64,000 bases of DNA from JALZAI01 sp038212215 (GCA_038212215.1 JBBQUT010000018.1:1-64000), one strand, 5' to 3'; counted from the first letter of the stretch, positions 15,431 through 25,400 are shown. Numbers and translations are program-made. Notes: generated from the letters alone by a model not told the origin.

Positions 15431-17539
15431 CTAGGTAGGTGGGGTGGCTGCTGCGGCGCCGCCGTCGAGTAGGCGCCGGAAACCGTCCTCGTCCAGGATC
15501 GCGACGTTGAGCTGTTCGGCCTTTTCCGCCTTGGTTCCGGCGTTCTCGCCGATGACCACGAAATCGGTCTTCTTCGACACCGAGCCCGACGCCTTGCCGC
15601 CGCGGGACACGATGGCCTCCTTGGCCTCGTCCCTGGAGAAGCCGGCGAGCGAGCCGGTGACGACGACGGTGAGCCCGGCGAGGGTCTTGGGCAGCGCGTC
15701 GTTCTGGTCGTCCTCGGTGCGCACGCCGGCTGCCGCCCATTTGTCCACGATAGCCGCGTGCCAGTCGACGGAGAACCATTCCTTTACCGCCTCAGCTATG
15801 ACAAGACCGACACCCTCGGGCGCGGCGAGCTCCTCGACCGACGCGGCCCGGATGCGATCGATGGAGCCGAACTCGCCGGCCAGTGCCCGGGCCGCCGTCG
15901 GCCCGACGTGGCGGATCGAGAGCGCGACAAGCACGCGCCACAGCGGACGATGCTTCGCCTGCTCGAGATTGGCGATGAGCTTCTGCCCGTTCGCCGACAG
16001 CACCCGCCCGTCGTGGACGTCCACCGGCGCGTCACTCTTCTTGGCCGCGCGGGTGTACAGCCCGACGCGGGCGAGAATTCCCGCGTCCAGACCGAACAGC
16101 TCACCCTCGTCGGCGATGACACCGGCGTCGAGCAAGCCGACCGCGCCCTCGTAACCCAGCGCCTCGATGTCTAACGCGGAGCGGGACGCCAGCGAAAACA
16201 GCCGCTCGCGCAACTGGGCCGGGCACCCGCGCGCGTTCGGGCAGCGGATGTCCTTGTCGCCCTCGCGTTCGGGCTTGAGCGGCGTGCCGCAGGACGGGCA
16301 CTCGGTCGGCATGACGAACTTCGTCTCGGTGCCGTCACGCAGCGATTCGACCGGCGCGACGATCTCGGGGATCACGTCACCGGCCTTACGCAGCACGACC
16401 GTGTCGCCGATGAGCACGCCCTTGCGTTCGACTTCCCACTGGTTGTGCAGCGTCGCCTGCTCCACCGTGGAGCCCGCGACCTTGACCGGCTCCATCACCC
16501 CGTAAGGGGTGACCCGCCCGGTCCGCCCGACATTGACGCGGATGTCGAGCAGCTTGGTGTTGACCTCCTCCGGGGGGTACTTGAACGCGATCGCCCAGCG
16601 CGGTGCCCGGCTGGTCGAGCCGAGCCGGCGTTGCAGCGAGAGGTCGTCGAGTTTCACCACCACACCGTCGATCTCGTGCTCGACAACGTCATGGCGGTGT
16701 TCGCGGTAGTGCTCGATGTAGGCCTGCACGCCGGCCAGATCGGGCCGTACCTCCGCGCGCGCCGACGTCGGCAGGCCCCAGCTCTGCAGCAGCTCGTACC
16801 ACCCGGACTGCGTCGAGACCGGCGGGCCACCCTCGACGCGGCCGACGCCGTGGATGACCAGGTGCAGCTTGCGGCTCGCGGTGACGCGCGGATCCTTCTG
16901 CCGCAGCGAACCCGCCGCGGTGTTGCGCGGGTTCGCGAACGGCGCCTTGCCCGCCGCCACGAGTGCGGCGTTGAGCGCGTCGAAGTCGGCAACCGGGAAG
17001 AAAACCTCGCCGCGGACCTCCAGCAGCGTCGGCAGGTCATTGCCGCGCAACCGATGCGGGACGTTGTCGATCGTGCGGACGTTGGGCGTGACGTCCTCGC
17101 CGGTGCGCCCGTCACCGCGGGTCGCGCCGCGCACCAGTCGGCCGTCCTCGTAGAGCAGGTTCATCGCGAGCCCGTCGACCTTCAGCTCACACAGGTAGCC
17201 CGGCACCGTTCCCGCGTCGCGCTCGACTCGCGCAGCCCATGCGGCCACTTCGTCCGCCGAGAACGCGTTGTCCAGGCTCAGCATCCGCTCGAGATGGTTG
17301 ACCGCTGTGAATAAGGTTGAGTAGGTGCCGCCCACCCGCTGGGTCGGCGAGGCGGGAGTGCGCAGATCCGGGTACTGCGCCTCCAACTCCTCAAGCCGGC
17401 GCATCGCCGTGTCATAGTCGGCATCGCTGACCGTCGGCGCGTCCAGCACGTAGTAGCGGTACTGGTCCTCGTCGACCTCCTGCACAATGCGCGCGTGTTC
17501 CTCCCGCGCGTCATCAGGTGCTGTAGCCGGTGCGTTCAC
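15431..17539 (-). CDS. ligA: NAD-dependent DNA ligase
   Basis: A 702-residue replicative ligase, full length. The adenylated lysine is K120 in CELKVDGLAMN. Other features are SLDNAFSADEV, the four-Cys zinc finger (CPSCGTP ... CPNARGCPAQ), helix-hairpin-helix repeats (RHVGPTAARALAGEFG), and a C-terminal BRCT domain (LAGLTVVVTGSL...GGKASGSVSKKTDFVV). It seals nicks in Okazaki fragments and repair patches. GTG start at 17539. M. tuberculosis has ligA close to gatCAB, as here. Confidence 0.98.
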   Translation of the reverse strand: MNAPATAPDDAREEHARIVQEVDEDQYRYYVLDAPTVSDADYDTAMRRLEELEAQYPDLRTPASPTQRVGGTYSTLFTAVNHLERMLSLDNAFSADEVAAWAARVERDAGTVPGYLCELKVDGLAMNLLYEDGRLVRGATRGDGRTGEDVTPNVRTIDNVPHRLRGNDLPTLLEVRGEVFFPVADFDALNAALVAAGKAPFANPRNTAAGSLRQKDPRVTASRKLHLVIHGVGRVEGGPPVSTQSGWYELLQSWGLPTSARAEVRPDLAGVQAYIEHYREHRHDVVEHEIDGVVVKLDDLSLQRRLGSTSRAPRWAIAFKYPPEEVNTKLLDIRVNVGRTGRVTPYGVMEPVKVAGSTVEQATLHNQWEVERKGVLIGDTVVLRKAGDVIPEIVAPVESLRDGTETKFVMPTECPSCGTPLKPEREGDKDIRCPNARGCPAQLRERLFSLASRSALDIEALGYEGAVGLLDAGVIADEGELFGLDAGILARVGLYTRAAKKSDAPVDVHDGRVLSANGQKLIANLEQAKHRPLWRVLVALSIRHVGPTAARALAGEFGSIDRIRAASVEELAAPEGVGLVIAEAVKEWFSVDWHAAIVDKWAAAGVRTEDDQNDALPKTLAGLTVVVTGSLAGFSRDEAKEAIVSRGGKASGSVSKKTDFVVIGENAGTKAEKAEQLNVAILDEDGFRRLLDGGAAAATPPT

Positions 17540-17687
17540 GCCGTCAAACTACCGACGGCCTCCGACACTGCGCCGCGTCCGGTCGACATGACGCGACCTT
17601 GAACCTGCTGTGAGCCGGAAGGACAACCCGGCGCACGCATGGGAACCTTGATCTTTCCCCCGCCTCCCCCACCTCGAAGGAACTTCT

Positions 17688-18593
17688 GTGCTGCACACCC
17701 TCAGCTGGCTCGAAGCCGGCGTCATCGGCGCCATGCAGGGCGTGGCCGAACTGTTCCCGATCTCCAGCCTCGGGCACAGCGTGCTGATCCCAGCGCTGAT
17801 CGGTGGCAGCTGGGCGCGCGACCTGAACGTCAGCGCGCCGGAGTCGCCATACCTGGCGTTCATCGTCGGACTGCACGTCGCCACCGCGATCGCGTTACTC
17901 ATCTACTTCTGGCGCGACTGGGTGCGCATCATCGGCGGCCTGGCCACGAGCGTCACCAAGCGCGAGGTGCGTACGCCCGACCAGCGGCTCGCCTGGCTGC
18001 TGGTGCTCGGCACCATCCCGATCGGGCTGGCCGGCCTGCTCGCCGAGCACTGGTTCCGTACGACACTCGCCAAACCGTTGCCGACTGCGACCTTTCTGGC
18101 GATCAACGGACTGGTGCTGCTAGTGGCCGAACAGCTGCGCCGCCGCGACGGCACCGTCAACTCGGAGTACATCGACGAACGGATCACCGGTCCGGAATCG
18201 GACAAGCGACTCGCCGAGCAGTCAACCAAGCAGGCGGTGCTCATCGGCGCGGCGCAGATTCTTGCGCTGGCACCCGGCATCTCACGCTCCGGAATCACCA
18301 TGGTGGCCGGGCTGCTGCGCGGGCTCTCCCGCGAGGACGCTGCGCGATTCTCGTTCCTGCTTGCTACGCCGGTGATCCTGGCGGCCGGCGCGCTGAAGAT
18401 CGGCGACCTGTTGGGCCCACTCGGCGACGGCATCCGTCCACAAGTGATCTTCGGCTCGGTGCTCTCCGGGGTGGGTGCGTACCTTTCGGTGCGCTTCCTC
18501 ACCCGCTATCTCGCAACCCGCTCCCTGCGGCCGTTCGGCGTGTACTGCCTGGTGGCCGGCGTGGCCAGCTTCGCGGTGCTCGCGATCCGCTGA
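17688..18593 (+). CDS. uppP: Undecaprenyl-diphosphatase (UppP/BacA type)
   Basis: A 301-residue membrane enzyme that recycles undecaprenyl/decaprenyl diphosphate for peptidoglycan and confers bacitracin resistance. The two signature regions are GVAELFPISSLGH (about residues 19-31) and PGISRSG (about 198-204); the first normally reads E-FLPISSTGH, so the Thr is replaced by Leu here. Seven to eight hydrophobic segments. GTG start at 17688 with AAGGA seven bases upstream. The stop overlaps the following gene (TGATG at 18591-18595), an unusual pairing with a glucosidase. Confidence 0.9.
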   Translation: MLHTLSWLEAGVIGAMQGVAELFPISSLGHSVLIPALIGGSWARDLNVSAPESPYLAFIVGLHVATAIALLIYFWRDWVRIIGGLATSVTKREVRTPDQRLAWLLVLGTIPIGLAGLLAEHWFRTTLAKPLPTATFLAINGLVLLVAEQLRRRDGTVNSEYIDERITGPESDKRLAEQSTKQAVLIGAAQILALAPGISRSGITMVAGLLRGLSREDAARFSFLLATPVILAAGALKIGDLLGPLGDGIRPQVIFGSVLSGVGAYLSVRFLTRYLATRSLRPFGVYCLVAGVASFAVLAIR

Positions 18594-20635
18594 TGGAGCG
18601 GGTGCACCAACCCTATTTGCACGAGCTGAGCGTTATCGTGGCCGCCCCGGCCGTGGCGGTGTCGGGGGCCGGTGGCGACATAGTCTCGGGCGCTCACGGG
18701 GTGTACGTCGCCGACCGGCGCGTGCTCTCGCGGCTGGTCGTGCGCTTCGCCGGCGACGAGGCCGAAGCGGTCAGCACCGCGGAACTGGGCGCTGACCGCG
18801 TTTCGTTTCTCGGCGTGTTGCGTGCGCAGGGCGATCTTGGCGCGGACCCGAGCGTGACGCTCGAGCGCTCACGACGGCTCACCCCGACCGGTTCGCTCGA
18901 AACCGTGTCCGTTGTGTCGCGCTCGCGCGTTGCGGTTCGCGGCACGTTGACGGTGGACGCAGCAGTTGACCTCGCCGACATCTCGACAGTGAAATCCGGC
19001 GTCGCACCGAAGGCCTTGACCGCCGACGGGCTGTTGTGGGCCGCGCGAGACGGCACGCGCATCCGGCTACGCGCCGACCCGGCACCGGAAACCACGATGT
19101 CGGCGGAGATCGGGTCAGGGGAGATCGCGTCGTGGAAGGTCGAGCTCGAACCGCGTGGCCGGTTCGACCTGACCCTGACGCTAGAGGTCGACCCCGACCC
19201 GCAACCGGCCGTCGTGCTGCCTGCCGACGGACGCCTGGCGACGAGCGGGCTCGCCGTCAACGGCCCGCTCGGCGCCCTGCTACAACAGAGCCTGCTCGAC
19301 CTGGACGCGTTGACGCTCGCCGACCCGCTGCAACCGGCCGACCGGTTCCTCGCTGCCGGCGCCCCTTGGTACGTCACTCTGTTCGGACGCGACGCGTTGT
19401 GGGCAGCGCGGATGCTGTTGCCGCTCGACGTCACTCTCGCCGCGGGCACGCTGCGGGCGCTCGGACGGCGGCAAGGGACCGTGCTCGACGTCGCGTCCGG
19501 CCAGGAGCCGGGCAAGATCGCCCACGAGATTCGCCGCGCGCCCACCGAGCACGAGGGCCGATCGGGTGTCATGCGGTTGCCGCCGCTGTACTACGGGACG
19601 GTCGACGCGAGCGCGCTGTGGATCTCGTTGCTGCATGACGCCTGGCGCCACGGCCTGGCCGAGGAAGAAGTGACCGCCCTGCTGCCGGTAGCCGCGCGAG
19701 CGATGCGCTGGCACCGCGACTTCGCGTTGCGCGAGTCGGGCTTCGTCTCCTACCGCGACAACAGCGGGCGCGGGCTGGCCAATCAGGGCTGGAAGGACTC
19801 CGCGGACGCGGTCCAGTTCGCCGACGGCACGCTCGCTGAGGCGCCGATCGCCCTGTGCGAGGTGCAGGGTTACGCCTACGCGGCGGCGATCGCTGCGGCG
19901 GAACTGTTCGACGCGTTCGGTCGGCGCGGCGGGGACGAATGGCGCGACTGGGCCGCCGGCCTGGCAGAGCGGTTCCGCGCCGCGTTCTGGGTCGACGCTG
20001 CCGACGGCGCGTTCCCGGCGATCGCGCTGGACGCAACCGCGCGCCCGGTCGACACGGTCACGTCCAACATCGCGCACCTGCTCGGCACCGGCCTGCTGAA
20101 CGCCCGCGAGCAGGAGTTGGTGGTCGCTCGACTCGGCCGTCGTGACCTGGACAGCGGATACGGACTACGCACCCTGTCCGCGCAGGCGCTCGGCTACAAC
20201 CCGCTTTCCTATCACTGCGGCTCGGTATGGCCACATGACACCGCGATCGCGATCAACGGGCTCGTCGCGTCCGGCGCGACGACGGTTGCCGCTTCGCTGG
20301 TGCAGGGCCTGCTTACGGCGGCCCCGTCGTTCGGCTACCGGATGCCTGAGCTGTACGGCGGGCAGGGACGCGACGAGGTACCCGCGCCGGTGCCCTACCC
20401 GGCGTCCTGCCGGCCGCAGGCATGGTCAGCGGCGTCCGCGGTGGCAGTCCTGACTGCGGTGCTTGGTCTGCGCGTGGACGTACCACGCGGGGTGCTCTCG
20501 CTGCGTCCGATGCGCCCGTCGCCTGTCGGCGCCCTGTCGGTGCGGGCGCTGGCCGGCCTCGACGTCGATCTGTCCGCGGACGGCTCGGTGCAGGTACTCG
20601 CAGCACCGCCCGGATTACGCGTCACGCTCGGCTGA
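18593..20635 (+). CDS. Amylo-alpha-1,6-glucosidase / glycogen debranching-like enzyme
   Basis: A 680-residue protein. The N-terminal ~250 residues fit the GDE N-terminal beta domain (GVYVADRRVLSRLVVRF, SRRLTPTGSLETVSV). The C-terminal part is an (alpha/alpha)6 glucosidase-like domain: TLFGRDALWAARMLLPLD, KIAHEIRRAP, YYGTVDASALWI, QGWKDSADAV, GYNPLSYHCGSVWPHDTAI, SCRPQAWSAAS. These are seen in trehalase/amyloglucosidase-like 'glycogen debranching N-terminal domain' proteins. The real substrate (glycogen, trehalose or another oligosaccharide) is not determined. It is coupled to uppP by TGATG. Its 3' end overlaps the convergent MetE-like gene by 21 bases. Confidence 0.8.
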   Translation: MERVHQPYLHELSVIVAAPAVAVSGAGGDIVSGAHGVYVADRRVLSRLVVRFAGDEAEAVSTAELGADRVSFLGVLRAQGDLGADPSVTLERSRRLTPTGSLETVSVVSRSRVAVRGTLTVDAAVDLADISTVKSGVAPKALTADGLLWAARDGTRIRLRADPAPETTMSAEIGSGEIASWKVELEPRGRFDLTLTLEVDPDPQPAVVLPADGRLATSGLAVNGPLGALLQQSLLDLDALTLADPLQPADRFLAAGAPWYVTLFGRDALWAARMLLPLDVTLAAGTLRALGRRQGTVLDVASGQEPGKIAHEIRRAPTEHEGRSGVMRLPPLYYGTVDASALWISLLHDAWRHGLAEEEVTALLPVAARAMRWHRDFALRESGFVSYRDNSGRGLANQGWKDSADAVQFADGTLAEAPIALCEVQGYAYAAAIAAAELFDAFGRRGGDEWRDWAAGLAERFRAAFWVDAADGAFPAIALDATARPVDTVTSNIAHLLGTGLLNAREQELVVARLGRRDLDSGYGLRTLSAQALGYNPLSYHCGSVWPHDTAIAINGLVASGATTVAASLVQGLLTAAPSFGYRMPELYGGQGRDEVPAPVPYPASCRPQAWSAASAVAVLTAVLGLRVDVPRGVLSLRPMRPSPVGALSVRALAGLDVDLSADGSVQVLAAPPGLRVTLG

Positions 20636-21664
20636 GCGTTCCAGCGGGTCGACGAGGTCGCGGCCGAGGTCGCGCAGCAGCGCCAGGATCGCGCGGGCGC
20701 GTTCGGGTGCGGCGTTCGCGAGCCCGCATTCCGGGGTGGGCACGACGGCGCCTGCGAGTTCGTCGTCGGGGAACCCTAACTGCGACCAGAGTCGGCGGAT
20801 CGCGGCCCGTGCGGCGTCGAAGCTCGGGTCGGTGCCGGTTCTAGCGTCATTGTCGGTTTCGGGTGCGGTGGGCGAGAGCACTCCGAGCCACAGCGACGTG
20901 CCCGCCTCGACGGCCTCCCCGAGCGCGTCGAGGTGCGCGTTCGTCAGCACGTTGAGGTCGAACCCGAGCGCGTCGGCGCCCGCCTCGCGCAGCAGGCCGA
21001 TCGGTACGTCCGGGGCGCAGCAATGCACGGCGCGCGCGCCGACCGGCGCGACGAGCAGCACGTCGCGCAGCGCCGCCCTGACGATGCTCGCGTCGACCGC
21101 GCGCACCGTTCCATATCCGGACGGTGTCGGCAGCCGCGCGCCGAGCACGTCGGGCAGCGTCGGCTCGTCGAGCTGCACGACGAGCCGGGCGGACGGCACG
21201 CGGGAGGCGAGGTCAGCCAGGTGCCGGCGCACACCTTCGGCCAGTGACTGGGCAAGATCGCGGGACGCGCCGTGATCGCTGACGACGGTGTGCCCGGACG
21301 GCAGTTCCAGACCCGCGGCCAGCGTCCATGGCCCGGCGAACTGCACCTTCAGCGCGCCGGCGTATCCGTCGGCCTGCACCTCCAACGCGTCCAGATCGCG
21401 TGAAAGGTAGTCACGAGCGCGCCGCAGGTCACGCCCGGCGCGGGCGGTGAGTCGCCAGCCCGACGCGACGATCTCGACCGGCAGATCGGCCAGCAGGCTG
21501 GCGCTGCGCCCGATGAAGTCCGCGCCGGCACCGCGTTCGGGGAGCTCGACAAAGTGTGGCAGGTCGGGCAGTTCGCCGAACACGACCCGTGCCGCCTCGG
21601 CGGGGTCGGTACCGGGTAGCGAGCCCAGCCCGGTGACCGCGCCGGGCGGCCAGACCCTGCTCAC
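20615..21664 (-). CDS. MetE C-terminal-domain-like protein (cobalamin-independent methionine synthase family)
   Basis: A 349-residue single-domain protein of the MetE/UROD-like TIM barrel family. The zinc-site pattern is retained: VHCCAPDVP (H-x-C) and VPTPECGL (second Cys). M. tuberculosis has a similar protein (Rv3015c) between ligA and mnmA, so the position is conserved. It lacks the MetE N-terminal domain; methyl donor and acceptor are unknown. The frame extends to 21748, but GTG-AGC-AGG at 21664, 13 bases after the mnmA stop, starts the conserved sequence. It is the third gene of the cysteine desulfurase-mnmA operon. Confidence 0.75.
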   Translation of the reverse strand: MSRVWPPGAVTGLGSLPGTDPAEAARVVFGELPDLPHFVELPERGAGADFIGRSASLLADLPVEIVASGWRLTARAGRDLRRARDYLSRDLDALEVQADGYAGALKVQFAGPWTLAAGLELPSGHTVVSDHGASRDLAQSLAEGVRRHLADLASRVPSARLVVQLDEPTLPDVLGARLPTPSGYGTVRAVDASIVRAALRDVLLVAPVGARAVHCCAPDVPIGLLREAGADALGFDLNVLTNAHLDALGEAVEAGTSLWLGVLSPTAPETDNDARTGTDPSFDAARAAIRRLWSQLGFPDDELAGAVVPTPECGLANAAPERARAILALLRDLGRDLVDPLERSAERDA

Positions 21665-21677
21665 ACCCAAGCCCCGC

Positions 21678-22775
21678 TCATGCCCGCGCAGGTTCGAACT
21701 GACGCGCAGCATTGATTGTCGCTGACCCGAGGACGGTGTCGCCGTCATACATCACCAACGCCTGCCCGGCCGCGACCCCCCGTTGCGGGGTGGCCAGCCG
21801 GGCGACGACGCTATCGCGCTCGACAGTGACGACCGCGTCACTGAGCATGCCGTGGGCGCGCAGCTGAACGGCGCAGTCGAAGGTGCGGGCCGGCTCGTGC
21901 AACGTCCACACCGGACGTTGCGCTGCGACCTCGTCGACGTCGAGCAGCGCAGCTGGCGCGACGACGACGGTGTTGGTCGCCGGCTGGATCGACAGGACGT
22001 AGCGCGGTGCGCCGTCGGGCGACGGCCGATCCAGGTACAGACCGCGCCGCTGGCCGATGGTGAAACCGTAGGAGCCGCTGTGCCTGCCGAGCACCGCGCC
22101 GCTCTGCGCATCGACGATGTCGCCGTCGGAGCCACCGCCGTCGGCAGCGCCGAGACGCTTCTGCAAGAAGCCGCGGGTATCGCCGTCGGCGATGAAACAG
22201 ATGTCGTGCGAGTCCGGCTTGTCGGCGACCGCGAGGCCCCGGGCCGCGGCCTCGGCGCGCACCTGGGTCTTCGTCGAGTCGCCGAGCGGGAACATCGCAT
22301 GAGCCAACTGTTCGCGGGTGAGCACGGCCAACACGTAGGACTGATCCTTGGCCGGGTCGACCGAGCGCCGTAACGTGCCGGCATCGAGGCGGGCGTGGTG
22401 GCCGGTGGCGACCGCGTCGAAGCCGAGCGCCAGCGCGCGGTCGAGCACCGCCGAGAATTTGATCTTCTCGTTGCACCGCAGGCAGGGGTTAGGGGTGCGA
22501 CCCGCCGCGTACTCGTTCACGAAGTCTTCGATCACGTCCTCGCGGAAGCGCTCGGCGAGATCCCAGATGTAGAAGGGGATCCCCAGGACATCGGCGGCGC
22601 GCCGGGCGTCGTTGGCGTCCTCGCGAGTGCAGCAGCCGCGCGCACCGGCGCGCAGCGTTGCGGGGTGCTGGGAAAGGGCGAGGTGCACGCCGGTGACGTC
22701 GTGACCGGCGTCGACGGCCCGCGCCGCAGCGACGGCTGAGTCCACGCCGCCGCTCATCGCGGCGATGACCCTCAT
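21678..22775 (-). CDS. mnmA: tRNA 2-thiouridine(34) synthase
   Basis: A 365-residue enzyme that thiolates U34 of Lys, Glu and Gln tRNAs. The PP-loop AMSGGVDSAVAAA is at the N-terminus. Sulfur-carrying cysteines lie in RTPNPCLRCNEKIKF and DSHDICFIADG. Other conserved patches are ATGHHAR, KDQSYVL and GFTIGQRRGL. ATG at 22775 overlaps the stop of the cysteine desulfurase gene (ATGA, 22772-22775), so sulfur donor and acceptor enzymes are co-translated. The longer upstream frame is an artefact of the desulfurase gene. Confidence 0.96.
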   Translation of the reverse strand: MRVIAAMSGGVDSAVAAARAVDAGHDVTGVHLALSQHPATLRAGARGCCTREDANDARRAADVLGIPFYIWDLAERFREDVIEDFVNEYAAGRTPNPCLRCNEKIKFSAVLDRALALGFDAVATGHHARLDAGTLRRSVDPAKDQSYVLAVLTREQLAHAMFPLGDSTKTQVRAEAAARGLAVADKPDSHDICFIADGDTRGFLQKRLGAADGGGSDGDIVDAQSGAVLGRHSGSYGFTIGQRRGLYLDRPSPDGAPRYVLSIQPATNTVVVAPAALLDVDEVAAQRPVWTLHEPARTFDCAVQLRAHGMLSDAVVTVERDSVVARLATPQRGVAAGQALVMYDGDTVLGSATINAARQFEPARA

Positions 22776-23950
22776 CGGGCAGCGACGGAAGTCAGCCCGG
22801 CCCGCCGCGCGCGATCGACGGCAGGGCCGATGGCGTCGATCACGGCGTCGACGTCCTCGGGTGTGGAGGTGTGTCCGAGCGAGAAGCGCAGCGAACCGCG
22901 TGCCTCGGCGTCGCTGACCCCCATCGCGGTCAGGACGTGCGAGGGCTGCGCCACACCGGCCGCACAGGCCGAGCCGGTCGAGCATTCGATGCCGCGCGCG
23001 TCGAGCAGCATCAGCAGCGCGTCACCCTCACAGCCCGGGAAGCTGACGTGCGCGATGCCCGGCAGCCGCTTGGTCGGGTGGCCGTTGATGACGACGTCCG
23101 GAATCACGCCGGCGATCTTGCAAATCAGGTGATCACGCAGCGCGGACATGCGCCGGGCGACCGACTGGCGTCGCTCGACCGCGATCGCCGTCGCGACGGC
23201 AAGCCCCACGATCCCCGCAACGTCGAAAGTCCCCGAGCGCACGTCACGTTCCTGCCCGCCACCGTGCAGCAGCGGCTCGCACACGGCGTCGCGGCGCAGC
23301 AGCAGCGCGCCAGTGCCGACGGCGCCACCGAGCTTGTGGCCGGTCATGGTCAGCGCGTCGACGCCGGACGCGGCGAAGTCGACCTGCAGACCGCCGACCG
23401 CCTGCACGGCGTCGGTGTGGAAGGGCACGTCGAACTCGTGGGCGATCTCGGCGAGTTCCGCGACGGGCTGTACGGTGCCGACCTCGTTGTTTGCCCACAT
23501 GACGCTGACCAGCGCAGCTGATGTCGGGTCGTCGGCGAGCGCCGCCCGGAGATCCGCGGGCGCGACCCGGCCCTGGTGGTCGACCGGCAAGTAAGCGACC
23601 TCGGCGCCCTGTGCCTCGGCAAGCCACTGGGCGGTGTCGAGCACCGCGTGATGCTCAACCGCGCTGACGATCACCCGACGGCGGCGCGGATCGGCCGCGC
23701 GGCGGGCCCAGTACATGCCCTTCACCGCCAGGTTGTCGGCCTCGGTGCCTCCGGCGGTGAAGATCACCTCGGACGGTCGGGCACCGAGCGAGGCGGCCAG
23801 CTGCTCGCGAGATTCCTCGACCCGGCGCCGCGCCCGGCGCCCCGCGCCGTGCAGCGAGGAAGCATTGCCGAGTTCGCCCAGCGCGCCCGCGACGGCCGCC
23901 AGGGCTTCGGGGAGCATGGGCGTCGTCGCCGCGTGGTCCAGGTATCTCAT
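22772..23950 (-). CDS. Cysteine desulfurase (NifS/IscS type)
   Basis: A 392-residue PLP enzyme that removes sulfur from cysteine. PLP lysine K206 is in MTGHKLGGAVGTG; the persulfide Cys is C329 in STGSACAAGV. The short loop around this Cys places it in the NifS/IscS group rather than SufS. Coupled to mnmA, so its main job is probably tRNA thiolation, though Fe-S assembly is also possible. M. tuberculosis IscS (Rv3025c) is also adjacent to its mnmA. Confidence 0.93.
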   Translation of the reverse strand: MRYLDHAATTPMLPEALAAVAGALGELGNASSLHGAGRRARRRVEESREQLAASLGARPSEVIFTAGGTEADNLAVKGMYWARRAADPRRRRVIVSAVEHHAVLDTAQWLAEAQGAEVAYLPVDHQGRVAPADLRAALADDPTSAALVSVMWANNEVGTVQPVAELAEIAHEFDVPFHTDAVQAVGGLQVDFAASGVDALTMTGHKLGGAVGTGALLLRRDAVCEPLLHGGGQERDVRSGTFDVAGIVGLAVATAIAVERRQSVARRMSALRDHLICKIAGVIPDVVINGHPTKRLPGIAHVSFPGCEGDALLMLLDARGIECSTGSACAAGVAQPSHVLTAMGVSDAEARGSLRFSLGHTSTPEDVDAVIDAIGPAVDRARRAGLTSVAAR

Positions 23951-23979
23951 CGTCCGTCAGCTTACGACGCGCTACGGCC

Positions 23980-25362
23980 TTACCAGCCAGCGCCCGGACG
24001 CGCCTGTCCGGCCCCGATCGAGCCTGCGACGGCGATCGCAGCCATGGTGAGGGTCAATACCCAGAAGGCCGCGGTGAACCCGAGCACACCGCTCGCTGCC
24101 GCCCCGACCAGGACGCCGCCGAAACCGGTCGTCAGTGCCGCCCCCGTCGCGTCCGACAGTTGCAGTGCAGCAGAGTCGCCGCCACGCTCGGCGTCGGTCG
24201 TCCAACGCAGCAGCAGCACGCTGGTGCTCGTCATCGCCAGACCCATGCCGACCCCAGCAATCGCCCAAGCCGGGTAGACCAGCCAGCCCGGTGCGGACGG
24301 CTGCTGCGCAAACCCGACGGCGAGTGCGGCGAGCCCGACGAGCACGAAACCTGCCCGCAGCAGGCGCACCCGACGTTTGCGCTCGTCCGCGGTGCTCGGC
24401 CTGCCCTGCCACCACGAACCCAGCGCCCAGGTGATGCCGGAGGCGGCAAGCGGCAGGCCGGCGGCAGTGGGCGAGTAGCCGTGCTGCACGGTCATCGCGA
24501 GGGGCACGCTCGCGTCCACACCGAAGAAGGCGCCGGCAAGCAACCCGCGCAGCGCGACCGGCGTCGCGACACCCGGACGCAACCGCGCGGTTCCGGGCGG
24601 CAGCAGCCGGTGCAGCCCCCAGCCGATGCCGGCGATTCCGGCGGCACCGCCGACGAGCCAGAGTGCGGTGCGGTGCTGCCCGGCACTCTGGACGAGAGCG
24701 ATGCCGGCGGCGACCGCAAGGGCCCGCAGCACCCGTCTCGGATCGGCCAGTCCACTGGGTGTGCCGGCACGCGCGCGGGGCAGGCGGCGCAGCACCGGCA
24801 GCAGCAGCCCGGCGCCGACGAGCACGAAGGGCAGCAGGCCGAGGAACACCCAGCGCCAGCTCAGCTGCTGGGTGAGCGCGCCGGAGAGCACCGGACCCAG
24901 CAGCGATGGCAACACCCAGGCCGACGCCGTCGCCGCGAAGACCTTTGGCTGCAGCTCTTGCGGGTAGCGCTCACCGATCACCACATACAACGCGGTGATC
25001 AGCAGACCGCTGCCGAAACCCTGTACGACGCGTCCGGCGACGAACTGGGTCATCACCACAGCGCTACCGGAGAGGACCAGGCCGGCGGCGAAGCAGGCCA
25101 GCCCGGCGATCAACGGCCGACGAGCACCCTGCGCGTCGCACAGCTGACCGGACACCACCATGCCGACCACGTTCGCCAGCAGGAACCCGGTGAACGCCCA
25201 GCCGTAGGCAGCGAGCCCGTGCAGATCCCGAGCCGCGGTCGGCAACGCAGCCGACACCGCCATGGCCTCGAAGGCGATCAGGGTGATCACGATGAGCAGG
25301 CCGAACGTCGATGAACGCAGCGGGGCGCGAAACACCGAATCGGGAGCGGTCTTGGTCGTCAC
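23980..25362 (-). CDS. MFS transporter, drug-exporter type
   Basis: A protein of about 460 residues with roughly 12-14 hydrophobic segments. The inter-helix loop after the second segment has GQLCDAQGARRPL, a form of the MFS motif A (G-x-x-x-D-x-x-G-R-R). Drug-antiporter-like GRVVQGFGSG (motif B) and WRWVFLGLLPF are present. Probably proton-coupled efflux; the substrate is unknown. Start set at GTG 25362 (VTTKTAPDS); a TTG at 25377 is in frame. Same strand as the cysteine desulfurase but probably a separate unit (no coupling; 29 bases gap downstream). Confidence 0.85.
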   Translation of the reverse strand: MTTKTAPDSVFRAPLRSSTFGLLIVITLIAFEAMAVSAALPTAARDLHGLAAYGWAFTGFLLANVVGMVVSGQLCDAQGARRPLIAGLACFAAGLVLSGSAVVMTQFVAGRVVQGFGSGLLITALYVVIGERYPQELQPKVFAATASAWVLPSLLGPVLSGALTQQLSWRWVFLGLLPFVLVGAGLLLPVLRRLPRARAGTPSGLADPRRVLRALAVAAGIALVQSAGQHRTALWLVGGAAGIAGIGWGLHRLLPPGTARLRPGVATPVALRGLLAGAFFGVDASVPLAMTVQHGYSPTAAGLPLAASGITWALGSWWQGRPSTADERKRRVRLLRAGFVLVGLAALAVGFAQQPSAPGWLVYPAWAIAGVGMGLAMTSTSVLLLRWTTDAERGGDSAALQLSDATGAALTTGFGGVLVGAAASGVLGFTAAFWVLTLTMAAIAVAGSIGAGQARPGAGW

Positions 25363-25400
25363 CGGTCCAGCATGCAAGTTGAAGTCAGGTTCATGGCAAT

